From Acidocella facilis ATCC 35904 (GTDB lineage: Bacteria; Pseudomonadota; Alphaproteobacteria; Acetobacterales; Acetobacteraceae), in assembly GCF_000687875.1 (NCBI RefSeq), contig NZ_JHYG01000005.1:1-64000 (forward strand): 64,000 nucleotides of DNA. The letters are read 5' to 3'. The position numbers and the translations under genes were made by a program. Under the pieces are notes generated by a model. The model saw only the letters and a program-made list of their open reading frames with translations, ran no database searches and was not told where the DNA came from. Below are positions 26,507 to 38,429 of this stretch, one piece after another (position 1 is the stretch's first letter; each line of letters begins with the position of its first letter).

Positions 26507-27905
26507 CGGGGGCTAGCTGGTTGAGCAGCCGCTCGGGCGTTAAGAGCTCGTTGAGCTCGGCGGCGGAGAGATAGCCGCCCTCGAGCGTGACATCCACGAT
26601 CGTACGGTTGGTCTCCAGGGCCTGCTTGGCGATCTTGGTGGCAGCCTGATAACCGATGAAAGGGTTGAGAGCCGTCGCGAGCCCGATGGAGTCCCGCACC
26701 CGCTGGGCCATCACCGGTTCATGGGCGGTGATGCCGTCAACGCAGCGCGTGGCCAGGGTGCGGCAGGCGGCGGAGAGGGCGAGCAGGCTATCGAGCAGGG
26801 AGCGCGCGATGACGGGTTCGAAAGCGTTGAGCTGAAGCTGCCCGCCTTCGGCCGCCATGGTGATGGTCATATCATTGCCGATGACCGTGAAAGCCACTTG
26901 GTTCACCACTTCGGGAATGACCGGGTTGACCTTGCCCGGCATGATGCTCGAACCTGCTTGCATCGGAGGAAGGGAGATTTCGCCCAGTCCGGCGCGCGGG
27001 CCTGAGGACAGCAGGCGCAAATCGTTGCAGGTTTTAGACAGCTTGACCGCGACACGCTTGAGAACGCCGGACAGATGCACGAAGGCGCCGGGGTCCTGGG
27101 TTGCTTCGATGAGATCGCTGGCGGTCACCAGCGGGCGGCCGGTGAGCCGGACGAGATGAGCACAGGCCCGCGCCGCATAGCCGGCCGGCGCGTTGAGGCC
27201 GGTGCCGATCGCGGTCGCACCGAGATTGATTTCGTGAAGCAAGGAAGCTGATTCGATGAGCCGCGCCCGGTCTTCGCCAAGCATCACCGCGAAGGTGCGG
27301 AATTCCTGGCCGAGCGTCATGGGCACGGCATCTTGCAACTGGGTCCGGCCGATTTTTAGCAGCCCCTGAAAAGCCTGGGCTTTGCTTTCAAAGGCTTGTT
27401 GCAGAACATCCATTGAGGCGGCGAGGTCGTCCACCGCCTCGATCAGGGCGATGTTGAGCGCCGTGGGATAGGCATCGTTGGTTGATTGGCTGAGATTGAC
27501 ATGGTCGTTGGGATGAAGCCGGGCATAATCGCCCCGCTGACTGCCCAGCACCTCGAGGGCGCGGTTGGCGACCACCTCGTTGGCATTCATGTTGGTGGAG
27601 GTGCCGGCGCCGCCCTGGATGACATCGACCACGAACTGATCACGCAGCGCGCCGGCCCGGATTTCCTGGCAGGCCTGGGCGATGGCCGCAAATCGCTCGG
27701 CGTCGAGCAAACCGAGTTCGTGATTGGCGCAGGCGGCCGCCTCTTTCACGAACATCAAGCCCCGGATCAGGTGGGGGTAATGGCCGATCTGGATGCCGGT
27801 GATCTGGAAATTCTCCACCGCCCGGGCAGTGTGAACGCCCCAATAGACGTTGGCCGGAATCTCCTTGGGCCCCAGGAGATCATGTTCGATACGCGGTGCA
27901 ACCAT
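26478..27905 (-). CDS. aspA: Aspartate ammonia-lyase
   Basis: Deaminates L-aspartate to fumarate and ammonia. The 475-residue protein belongs to the fumarase/aspartase superfamily: RIEHDLLGPKEIPANVYWGV at the start, GGAGTSTNMNANEVVANRAL, the TS-Q/N-D substrate loop NLSQSTNDAYPTALNIAL, and the flexible catalytic loop GSSIMPGKVNPVIPEVV, whose SS-I/M-P pattern fits aspartase. ATG 27905 has AAGGAAA 7 bases before it; open frame upstream is not needed. It is divergent from the asparagine permease and asparaginase, which feed it aspartate. Confidence 0.93.
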   Translation of the reverse strand: MVAPRIEHDLLGPKEIPANVYWGVHTARAVENFQITGIQIGHYPHLIRGLMFVKEAAACANHELGLLDAERFAAIAQACQEIRAGALRDQFVVDVIQGGAGTSTNMNANEVVANRALEVLGSQRGDYARLHPNDHVNLSQSTNDAYPTALNIALIEAVDDLAASMDVLQQAFESKAQAFQGLLKIGRTQLQDAVPMTLGQEFRTFAVMLGEDRARLIESASLLHEINLGATAIGTGLNAPAGYAARACAHLVRLTGRPLVTASDLIEATQDPGAFVHLSGVLKRVAVKLSKTCNDLRLLSSGPRAGLGEISLPPMQAGSSIMPGKVNPVIPEVVNQVAFTVIGNDMTITMAAEGGQLQLNAFEPVIARSLLDSLLALSAACRTLATRCVDGITAHEPVMAQRVRDSIGLATALNPFIGYQAATKIAKQALETNRTIVDVTLEGGYLSAAELNELLTPERLLNQLAPVTQPPGSGR

Positions 27906-27936
27906 GGTCGTTTCCTTTTGTTTATGCATTTTTGAT

Positions 27937-27955
27937 CTGTAAAGCTGTAAGACCA
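27937..27955. promoter_or_regulatory. Candidate GntR operator, aspA side
   Basis: CTGTAAAGCTGTAAGACCA matches the sequence at 28041-28059 at 15 of 19 positions in the same orientation. It lies 31 bases before aspA and contains a TGTnnnAC-type core as used by FadR-like regulators. Assignment to the regulator at 25793 is inferred from proximity. Confidence 0.45.
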
Positions 27956-28040
27956 ATTTTCAGGTACCCTCGTCGTTTCGGGGCGTCAATTGATGGGATG
28001 GGTTTTTGCAAGGATGGCAGGACTTCAAAAATAAGCCTTG

Positions 28041-28059
28041 CTGTTAAGCTGTAATACAG
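28041..28059. promoter_or_regulatory. Candidate GntR operator, permease side
   Basis: CTGTTAAGCTGTAATACAG is the second copy of the repeat at 27937-27955, shifted by 104 bases, close to ten helical turns. The inner CTGTAATACAG is nearly palindromic. It lies 106 bases before the permease ATG. Confidence 0.45.
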
Positions 28060-28165
28060 ATATGGAGCCCCTGCGTTGCGCCGGCTTCATATGGGCCGTG
28101 CTGTGCCGGGAAGCGCCGGCGCCGGTTGATGACGCCCACGAAGTACAACCCCATGGAGAGGGATA

Positions 28166-29632
28166 ATGTCAGAGGAAACAAAGGCTTACGAAAAAGCTGT
28201 GCAAAAAATAGAAATTGCCGAGGATGCGGGCTACCGAAAGGCGCTGAAACGCCGACAGATTCAGATGATCGCGGTTGGCGGGGCGATTGGCACGGGGCTG
28301 TTTCTGGGAGCCGGCGGGCGGTTTGCGCTGGCCGGGCCGGCGCTGGTGTTTGTTTACGCGCTCTGCGGCTTTTTCGCCTTTCTGGTGATGCGCGCTTTGG
28401 GTGAATTGATCATGCACCGCCCCAGCTCGGGTTCATTCGTCTCTTATGCACGAGAGTTCTATGGCGAGAAAATGGCTTTCACGGTGGGGTGGATGTATTG
28501 GCTGAACTGGGCCATGACATCGGTGGCAGATGTCACCGCCGCGGCGCTCTATATGAATTTCTTCCAGCATTATGTGCCCTGGCTGCAGGGCATTCCGCAA
28601 TGGGTGTTCGCCCTCTCGGCGCTGCTGCTGGTGCTGGGCATGAATTTGCTGTCGGTGAAGGTGTTTGGCGAGCTGGAATTCTGGTTCAGCCTGCTCAAAG
28701 TGTCGTCGCTGGTGGTGTTTCTGGCCGTCGGTATTTATTTCGTCGTCAGCGGTACGCCCATTGATGGCCATACCCCGGGGCTGAGCCTGATTACCGGCAA
28801 TGGCGGCTTTTTTCCGCACGGCGTCCTGCCGGCGTTGATCATCGTGCAGGGCGTGGTGTTCGCCTATGCCGCGATCGAGGTCATCGGCACGACGGCTGGG
28901 GAGAGCGAAAATGTTCAGGCGGTGATTCCCGGCGCCATTCGGTCGGTGGTTCTGCGCTTGGTCGTGTTTTACGTGGGCTCGGTGCTGCTGCTGGCGGTGC
29001 TGCTGCCTTATACGGCCTATAGCGCCGGCGAGAGCCCGTTTGTGACCTTCTTTGGCAAGCTTGGGTATAACGACGTGGCAATCATCATGAATTTGGTGGT
29101 GTTGACGGCGGTGCTGTCCTCTCTCAACGCGGGTCTTTATTCCACCGGCCGGATTTTGCACGCGCTGGCCGCCTCGGGCTCGGCGCCGGCCGTGTTGATG
29201 AAGATGAACAAGGCCGGTGTGCCTTATATCGGGGTGGCCGTTACCGCCGTGGTGACCATGATCGGCGTCGGGCTCAATGCCATCGTGCCCTCCTCCGCGT
29301 TCGAGATCGCGCTCAATGTCGCGGCGTTGGGCATTATTTCCGCATGGGGCGTCATTATCCTGTGCCAGCTCAAGCTTTGGCATAAAGCCCGGCGCGGCGA
29401 GATGACCCGGCCGGCCTTCCGCATGATGGGCGCGCCTTACACGGGCATTCTCACGCTGGTGTTTCTAGCCGGGGTGCTCGTGCTCATGGCGTTCGATTAC
29501 CCGACCGGCACCTGGACGATGGCGTCTCTTATTGTCATCGTGCCGCTGCTGGCTGTGGGCTGGCATTTGATGCGCCACCGCCGCGCGCAGGCGGCGGTGG
29601 CGAAGTTTAAAACTGAGCAGGAGCCGGCGTGA
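28166..29632 (+). CDS. Amino acid permease, asparagine-permease (AnsP/CycA) type
   Basis: Proton-coupled uptake of an amino acid, most likely L-asparagine given the neighbours. The 488-residue protein has about 12 hydrophobic segments. The N-terminal YRKALKRRQIQMIAVGGAIG and TGLFLGAGGRFALAGPAL carry the unwound substrate-binding GxG of the amino acid-polyamine-organocation family, followed by GELIMHRPSSGSFVSYAREF. GAGAGGG precedes ATG 28166. The stop overlaps the asparaginase GTG, so transport and hydrolysis are coupled. Confidence 0.9.
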   Translation: MSEETKAYEKAVQKIEIAEDAGYRKALKRRQIQMIAVGGAIGTGLFLGAGGRFALAGPALVFVYALCGFFAFLVMRALGELIMHRPSSGSFVSYAREFYGEKMAFTVGWMYWLNWAMTSVADVTAAALYMNFFQHYVPWLQGIPQWVFALSALLLVLGMNLLSVKVFGELEFWFSLLKVSSLVVFLAVGIYFVVSGTPIDGHTPGLSLITGNGGFFPHGVLPALIIVQGVVFAYAAIEVIGTTAGESENVQAVIPGAIRSVVLRLVVFYVGSVLLLAVLLPYTAYSAGESPFVTFFGKLGYNDVAIIMNLVVLTAVLSSLNAGLYSTGRILHALAASGSAPAVLMKMNKAGVPYIGVAVTAVVTMIGVGLNAIVPSSAFEIALNVAALGIISAWGVIILCQLKLWHKARRGEMTRPAFRMMGAPYTGILTLVFLAGVLVLMAFDYPTGTWTMASLIVIVPLLAVGWHLMRHRRAQAAVAKFKTEQEPA

Positions 29633-30591
29633 GCCTTGACGATGCCAAACCACTGGTGGCGGTTATCGCCACTGGTGGCACAATTGCCAGCCAGCGTGGG
29701 GCCAGCGGCGCGAGCGCGCCCACGCTGACGGGAGAGAGCCTGCTGGCGCTGGTGCCCCATGACGGGTGCCGGCTCCGCATCCTGGATTTGATGGCCAAGG
29801 ATTCCGCGAGCCTCACGCTCGATGATCTACAACGGATCAGCGACGCGGTGCAGGCACAGCTGCACGACTCCGATGTGGCGGGGGGGGGGGTTTTGCACGG
29901 CACGGACGCGATGGAGGAAACCGCGCTGCTGGTGCATGTGCAGCGGCAACTGACCAAGCCGGTGATCTTCACCGGGGCGCAATTTACCTCGGACCATGCC
30001 AAGCCGGACGGCCCGGCCAATCTTGCGGGCGCGATCGCGGCGGCACTTCGCCCCGCGCATGCGGCGCAAGGTATTTTGCTTTATTTCGATGAAAAGCTGC
30101 TGCCGGTCTGGGGTGTTTATAAATACTCCACCGAAATGGCCGATGCCTTCCGCCAGGCCCGGCCGATGGCATCGCCGGAAAGCCTGGCCCTTGATGGGGA
30201 CGTTGGGACGGTCCGTGTCGATATCGTCGCGGTTTATCCAGGGTGCGACCAGACACATCTGCAAGCAAGCCTGGCGGCTGGGGCCGATGGCATCGTTCTG
30301 GCCGCGTTGGGCTCGGGCAATGCCAATCCGCAGTTGGTGGAGGCGGTCCGGCAGTGCACGGCACGCGCTGTGCCGGTGGTGGTTTCCAGCAGGGTGCCGA
30401 ATGGGCTATTGACCAGCTCCTATGGCGGCGGCGGCGGCGGGCATGATCTGGCGGCGGCGGGAGCCATTCAGGCCAGTATCTTGCGGCCCGGCCAAGCTCG
30501 GATTTTACTGGCGGCCCTCATTGCGGCAGGGCGCGACAAACAGCAGATGCGCGCGACGTTTGGCCAGGACATGTCTATCATTCCGGCGTGA
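29629..30591 (+). CDS. L-asparaginase
   Basis: Hydrolyses asparagine to aspartate and ammonia. The 320 residues show the two catalytic motifs: ATGGTIAS with nucleophile T18, and HGTDAMEETA with T92-D93; the lysine of the second triad is probably in the AQFTSDHAKPDG region. There is no signal peptide, so it acts in the cytoplasm on imported asparagine. The GTG start overlaps the permease stop. Codons 84-88 contain a run of 11 G (29880-29890), giving A-G-G-G-V where relatives have bulky residues. Slippage of one base there would abolish the enzyme just before T92. Confidence 0.92.
   Translation: MSLDDAKPLVAVIATGGTIASQRGASGASAPTLTGESLLALVPHDGCRLRILDLMAKDSASLTLDDLQRISDAVQAQLHDSDVAGGGVLHGTDAMEETALLVHVQRQLTKPVIFTGAQFTSDHAKPDGPANLAGAIAAALRPAHAAQGILLYFDEKLLPVWGVYKYSTEMADAFRQARPMASPESLALDGDVGTVRVDIVAVYPGCDQTHLQASLAAGADGIVLAALGSGNANPQLVEAVRQCTARAVPVVVSSRVPNGLLTSSYGGGGGGHDLAAAGAIQASILRPGQARILLAALIAAGRDKQQMRATFGQDMSIIPA
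29880..29890 (+). repeat. 11-base poly-G tract inside the asparaginase gene
   Basis: Eleven consecutive G lie within codons 84 to 88, immediately before the catalytic HGTD motif. Tracts of this length are prone to polymerase slippage. The frame as given is intact. Confidence 0.9.
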
Positions 30592-30617
30592 AACGCCTGC
30601 CGTGATGTCCGCTCCGC

Positions 30618-30692
30618 GTAAGCATCCGGCGTCAGCGGCAGCAGGTTGGGCGGCACGTTGATCAGGCTGCGGCGGCGATGCCGGATGCTTAC
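30618..30692. repeat. 13-base inverted repeat at the edge of an IS relic
   Basis: GTAAGCATCCGGC (30618-30630) is the exact inverse of GCCGGATGCTTAC (30680-30692), with 49 bases between. The right arm touches the start of the IS630 relic. It may be the trace of an insertion end or a stable RNA loop after the asparaginase gene. Confidence 0.55.
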
Positions 30693-30935
30693 ACAAATGC
30701 CAGCGCACCAACGGGTTTCTTGAATTTCTGATGCGTATCAATGCCGCGATTCCCGCCGCTCTGGATGTCCATCAGATGATGAACAACTACGCCACGCCCC
30801 CTACGATCAAGACTTGACTGGCCCGGCGGCCGTATTGACATGTTCATCGACACACACAACGAAAATCCAAAACCGTATCGGTGGGTAAAAGCCGAAGACT
30901 AGATCTTGGCTTCGGTCAAACGATTCTAACACGAG
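30692..30935 (+). pseudogene. Decayed IS630-family transposase, C-terminal part
   Basis: From 30692 the frame reads HKCQRTNGFLEFLMRI, then AALDVHQMMNNYATPPTIKT and a stop at 30815, matching the DDE region of IS630 transposases (normally V-x-D-NYATH-K). After LARRPY about 45 residues are missing, and the sequence resumes in another frame at 30840 with MFIDTHNENPKPYRWVK, a stop at 30900, then ILASVKRF and a further stop. Internal stops, a deletion and a replaced catalytic Asp make it inactive. The N-terminal part is absent. Confidence 0.8.
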
Positions 30936-30987
30936 ATAACGAAACGAATTTCAGCTTCGGATGAATAGAGTAAGTATTTTCATACGA

Positions 30988-31659
30988 CTATCGAACAAAC
31001 GCGTCGTGCAAAATGGGATTGAGCCCGGTAATGGCGATTTGAACGCCGATCCCCAACAGCAAAAAGGCGACCATTCGCGAGACGATGAATTGCCCTGACT
31101 GGCCCAGAATGCGGACCATGCGGTCCGACGCGCTGTAGCAAATCCAAATTACCAGCGCATTTGCGAGCACTGCCAACGCGTCTGCTGCATAAAATATCCA
31201 TGCTTGCGCCCAGCCATCTGGTCGACCCGTTGCCAGGGAAATTGTAACGGCGATCGTCCCGGGTCCGGTGGTGAAGGGTAGCGTGAGAGGGAAAAAAGCA
31301 TAGCTCGCCAAATCCTGGTCCGCGGCCGCGGCCACTGCTTCAGCGTCTTTTTGTTTCCGCTTGGTCCCGCTCTCTGGGGCATTCAGCATTTCATACGCCC
31401 GAACCGACACCACCAATCCTCCGGCGATACGTAGGGCGTTCATCGAAATGCCAAAGAAATTAAGTATGTAGGTGCCGGCCAAGAGGGCCGAAACCATAAC
31501 AAAAAAGGAATAAAGCGCGACACGCTTGGCCAACCGGTGCCTTTGCGAGACATCTACGTTTCCCGCAACCTCATAAAAAATAATCGCGCCACCAAGCGGA
31601 TTTATGATGGAAAAGAGCGCCGGAAATGCCAGAAGAAACGCCGATACCGCCTGATGCAT
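30988..31659 (-). CDS. MarC-family integral membrane protein
   Basis: A 223-residue protein with six hydrophobic segments. INPLGGAIIFYEVAG near the N-terminus and PLTLPFTTGPGTIAVTISLA in the middle are the two inverted NPxGP/T-GPG-like repeats of the MarC (UPF0056) family. Despite the name, MarC is not shown to cause antibiotic resistance; amino acid transport is reported for some archaeal relatives. AAGGGAG precedes the ATG. It lies 15 bases after ligA and appears to be the last gene of the bamD-recN-ligA unit. Confidence 0.9.
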   Translation of the reverse strand: MHQAVSAFLLAFPALFSIINPLGGAIIFYEVAGNVDVSQRHRLAKRVALYSFFVMVSALLAGTYILNFFGISMNALRIAGGLVVSVRAYEMLNAPESGTKRKQKDAEAVAAAADQDLASYAFFPLTLPFTTGPGTIAVTISLATGRPDGWAQAWIFYAADALAVLANALVIWICYSASDRMVRILGQSGQFIVSRMVAFLLLGIGVQIAITGLNPILHDAFVR

Positions 31660-31674
31660 ACCCGCTCCCTTTCC

Positions 31675-35363
<3,689 letters not shown>

Positions 35364-35369
35364 TGCCTA

Positions 35370-36245
35370 TCAGAAGGGCCAGTACCAATGGTGCCTCGGC
35401 TTGCTCGGCGTTGGGCCCACGGCATCCGTGTTCGCGGACGCTTCGTCTGCCTTATTCACCAGCCCGTGAGCCTTCAACTTATCGTAAGCGGCCTTATACC
35501 AGGAGCTGCCAGGATAGTTATACCCCAAGACCGACGCGCTACGAATCGCCGCATCGGGCAGCCCAAGGTCGAGATCGACCTCCACCATGCGCTCCAAGGC
35601 TTCCGGGGCGAATGTGGTGGTTTGATAGGAATTCGCCACGGTCTGGTAGCGGCCAATGGCCGCGGCATAGAGATGCTGCTTCTCGTAAAACCGACCAATC
35701 ACCATTTCATGGCCAGCCAACCTGTTATAGGCGAGGCGCATTTTTATCCGCGCATCGCGCGCATAGGCGCTATCCGGAAAGCGGGTCACCACGTCTTGGA
35801 GAGCCTGAATCGCTTCGTATGTCGTGGTCTGGTCGCGCTGCACATCGTCAATCTGCTCGTAATAGCAGAGCGCCTTCAGATAATAGGCGTAGGCGACTTC
35901 CCCATCCTCGGGGTGCAGCTGGATGAAGCGATTCAGGGAGCTGATCGCGTCATCATAGTCCATCTGCTTATATTGTGAGTAAGCCGCCAGGATTTCGGCA
36001 TGGGTTGACCAGGTGGAGTACGGATAGGTTTCCTGCAAGGCGTTGAAATCGCCCACAGCCTTATCGTAGTCCCCGGCCTGCATCCGCTTCACACCCGCAG
36101 CATATGCCTGGTCAGGCGGGGGAACGTTACCGCTGGCGAAGTCCCCCAGCGACGCATCGCCCTTTTTGGAGCTTGAACAGGCCGCCAAGGCGAGGCCAAG
36201 AGCGAGCAGGGACAGGCGGACGAAGCCGGTACGAAGATGTGTCAT
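35370..36245 (-). CDS. bamD: Outer membrane assembly lipoprotein BamD
   Basis: A part of the BAM complex that folds outer-membrane proteins. ATG 36245 was chosen because it opens a lipoprotein signal (MTHLRTGFVRLSLLALGLAL, then AAC with C23 as the lipidated residue); the open frame upstream has no function. The mature part has TPR-like repeats: AYAAGVKRMQAGDYDKAVGD, SQYKQMDYDDAISSLNRFIQ and YAAAIGRYQTVANSYQ. The tail is Pro/Lys/His-rich. The total of 291 residues is slightly longer than Escherichia coli BamD. It leads the bamD-recN-ligA-marC unit, divergent from rpsA. Confidence 0.94.
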   Translation of the reverse strand: MTHLRTGFVRLSLLALGLALAACSSSKKGDASLGDFASGNVPPPDQAYAAGVKRMQAGDYDKAVGDFNALQETYPYSTWSTHAEILAAYSQYKQMDYDDAISSLNRFIQLHPEDGEVAYAYYLKALCYYEQIDDVQRDQTTTYEAIQALQDVVTRFPDSAYARDARIKMRLAYNRLAGHEMVIGRFYEKQHLYAAAIGRYQTVANSYQTTTFAPEALERMVEVDLDLGLPDAAIRSASVLGYNYPGSSWYKAAYDKLKAHGLVNKADEASANTDAVGPTPSKPRHHWYWPF

Positions 36246-36564
36246 TGCGACCGGCTTATAGCAGTTAATCCACGAACATGAAGCCTGTAGACGCTCCTGC
36301 CGAGATACCTCCCTCGCGATCGTACGTCCCAACCTCCCTGACTGGCGCCAAGCCCTGACAGGCGTCCGCCGGACGCGGCGCCCACGAAGCCAAAAATGGC
36401 GGTTCTGCTTGACTTTGCGCCGATCCGGTCTAAACAGCTGGCTATCGTCAAACCGGACAATCCCCGATCTGAGTGGGGGGATCGTCTAGTCGTTGCCAGT
36501 TTCTGGCCGCGCATACCCGTCTCGGGCTGAAAATTCAGCCTGTTTCAAGGACATATATAGCCAC
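36246..36564. other. Divergent promoter region between bamD and rpsA
   Basis: These 319 bases hold no supported gene. They contain the rpsA promoter at 36409-36436 and presumably the bamD promoter nearer its start. An open frame enters rpsA from 36493 but shows no conserved protein before ATG 36565. Confidence 0.7.
36409..36436 (+). promoter_or_regulatory. Sigma-70-type promoter of rpsA
   Basis: TTGACT (36409-36414) and TAAACA (36431-36436) are separated by 16 bases. Transcription from here would leave a leader of about 120 bases before the rpsA ATG, room for S1 autoregulation. Confidence 0.65.
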
Positions 36565-38298
36565 ATGGCTTCTTCCTCCACTGCCCTGCGTCATTCCGAC
36601 GCCCCGGCCTATACCGGCGCCGATGATTTCGCCGCCCTCCTGGACGCCTCCCTCGGCGGCAATGCCGGTTTTGAAGGCTCCGTCATCTCCGGCCGCGTGC
36701 TGCGCATCGATGACGATTACGTGATTGTCGATGTCGGCCTGAAGTCCGAAGGCCGCGTCCCGCTGCGCGAATTCGCCCCCGTCGGCGCCAAGCCGGAAGT
36801 GAACCCCGGCGATGTCTACGACCTCTTCATCGAGCGTTATGAAGACAAGGACGGCGCCATGGTGCTGTCCCGCGAGAAGGCCCGCCGCGAAGAGAGCTGG
36901 ACCCAGCTTGAGAAGGCCTTCGAGGTCCAGACCCGCGTCAACGGCGTCATCCATGGCCGCGTCAAGGGCGGCTTCACCGTCGATCTCGGCGGTGCCACGG
37001 CGTTCCTGCCCGGCTCCCAGGTGGATATCCGTCCGGTCCGCGATGTCGGCCCGCTGATGGGTGTGGCCCAGCCCTTCCAGATCCTGAAGATGGACCGCCA
37101 GCGCGGCAACATCGTCGTCTCCCGCCGCGCGGTCCTCGAAGAGACCCGTGCGGAGCAGCGTTCCGAGCTGATCACCGGCCTCAAGGAAGGCCAGATCCTC
37201 GACGGCGTGGTCAAGAACATCACCGATTACGGCGCGTTCGTGGATCTGGGTGGCGTCGACGGCCTGCTGCACGTGACCGACATCGCCTGGAAGCGCATCA
37301 ACCACCCGGCCGAGGCCCTGACCATCGGTCAGCCGGTCAAGGTGCAGGTGATCCGCTTCAATGCCGACACCCAGCGCATCTCGCTGGGCATGAAGCAGCT
37401 CGAGGCGGATCCGTGGGAAGGTGTGGACGTGAAGTACCCGCCGGGCATCAAGGTGACCGGCCGCGTGACCAACATCACCGATTACGGCGCTTTCGTGGAG
37501 CTGGAGCCGGGCGTGGAAGGTCTCGTGCACGTCTCCGAGATGTCCTGGACCAAGAAGAACGCCCACCCGGGCAAGATCGTCTCCACCTCGCAGGAAGTGG
37601 AAGTGGTCGTGCTGGATGTGGACGCCTCCAAGCGCCGCATCTCGCTGGGCCTGAAGCAGGTGCAGCGCAACCCGTGGGAAGAGTTCCAGGACGAGCACCC
37701 GATCGGGTCCATCGTCGAGGGCGAAATCCGCAACATCACCGAGTTCGGCCTGTTCATCGCAGTCGGCCCGGAGATCGACGGCATGATCCACATGTCCGAC
37801 CTCTCCTGGGAAGAGACCGGCGAGGCCGCCATTGCCAAGTTCGGCAAGGGCGAAATCGTCAAGGCCAAGGTGCTGGACGTGGATGTCGAGAAGGAGCGCA
37901 TCTCGCTCGGCATCAAGCAGCTTGAGGTCGACCCGGCCGCTGGCGTGCTGGATCGCATCCACAAGAACCAGATCGTCACCTGCACCGTGACCGCCGTGCA
38001 GAGCAACGGCATCGAGGTGAAGGTGGACGACGTGCTGACCGGCTTCATCCGCCGCGCCGAGCTGGCCCGCGACAAGGGCGAGCAGCGCCCCGAGCGCTTC
38101 GCCGTCGGCGACAAGGTCGATGCCAAGATCACCGCGGTGGACCGCGCGGCCCGCAAGCTGCAGCTGACCATCAAGGGCAAGGAGATCGACGAGGACAAGA
38201 CCGCGATCGCGGAATATGGCTCCTCCGACTCCGGCGCCTCGCTGGGTGACATTCTGGGTGCGGCGATCCGTCGCCGTAACCAGCAGACCGAAGACTAA
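36565..38298 (+). CDS. rpsA: 30S ribosomal protein S1
   Basis: S1 binds mRNA leaders and helps start translation. The 577 residues carry six S1/OB repeats, recognisable by repeated ITDYGAFVDLGGVDGLLHV-like stretches (about residues 35, 120, 210, 300, 385 and 470), and end in a short acidic tail. ATG 36565 begins MASSSTALRHSDAPAYTGAD. The only purine-rich site, AAGGA, is about 15 bases upstream, so the Shine-Dalgarno is poor, a known feature of S1 genes. Codon use is strongly biased to C/G-ending codons, as in highly expressed genes. A cmk gene, often found before rpsA, is absent here. Confidence 0.97.
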   Translation: MASSSTALRHSDAPAYTGADDFAALLDASLGGNAGFEGSVISGRVLRIDDDYVIVDVGLKSEGRVPLREFAPVGAKPEVNPGDVYDLFIERYEDKDGAMVLSREKARREESWTQLEKAFEVQTRVNGVIHGRVKGGFTVDLGGATAFLPGSQVDIRPVRDVGPLMGVAQPFQILKMDRQRGNIVVSRRAVLEETRAEQRSELITGLKEGQILDGVVKNITDYGAFVDLGGVDGLLHVTDIAWKRINHPAEALTIGQPVKVQVIRFNADTQRISLGMKQLEADPWEGVDVKYPPGIKVTGRVTNITDYGAFVELEPGVEGLVHVSEMSWTKKNAHPGKIVSTSQEVEVVVLDVDASKRRISLGLKQVQRNPWEEFQDEHPIGSIVEGEIRNITEFGLFIAVGPEIDGMIHMSDLSWEETGEAAIAKFGKGEIVKAKVLDVDVEKERISLGIKQLEVDPAAGVLDRIHKNQIVTCTVTAVQSNGIEVKVDDVLTGFIRRAELARDKGEQRPERFAVGDKVDAKITAVDRAARKLQLTIKGKEIDEDKTAIAEYGSSDSGASLGDILGAAIRRRNQQTED

Positions 38299-38324
38299 TC
38301 CAGCCCGAACAGGCGTTGGATACG

Positions 38325-38360
38325 ACCCGGCGGCGAAAGCTGCCGGGTTTTTTTGTTTTT
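38325..38360 (+). terminator. Intrinsic terminator of rpsA
   Basis: ACCCGGC (38325-38331) pairs with GCCGGGT (38342-38348) and is followed by a run of seven T and further T-rich sequence. Confidence 0.92.
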
Positions 38361-38429
38361 TTAAGATAAATCTTTCTTAATGAAGCTGGTTGATAAGGCG
38401 CAGCGTCGAACCAACCCAAAGGCGCGTGA

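Noticed and set aside
36535-37962. 475-codon minus-strand open frame opposite rpsA
   Set aside because: It is a consequence of the extreme codon bias of rpsA; its repeats mirror the S1 repeats.
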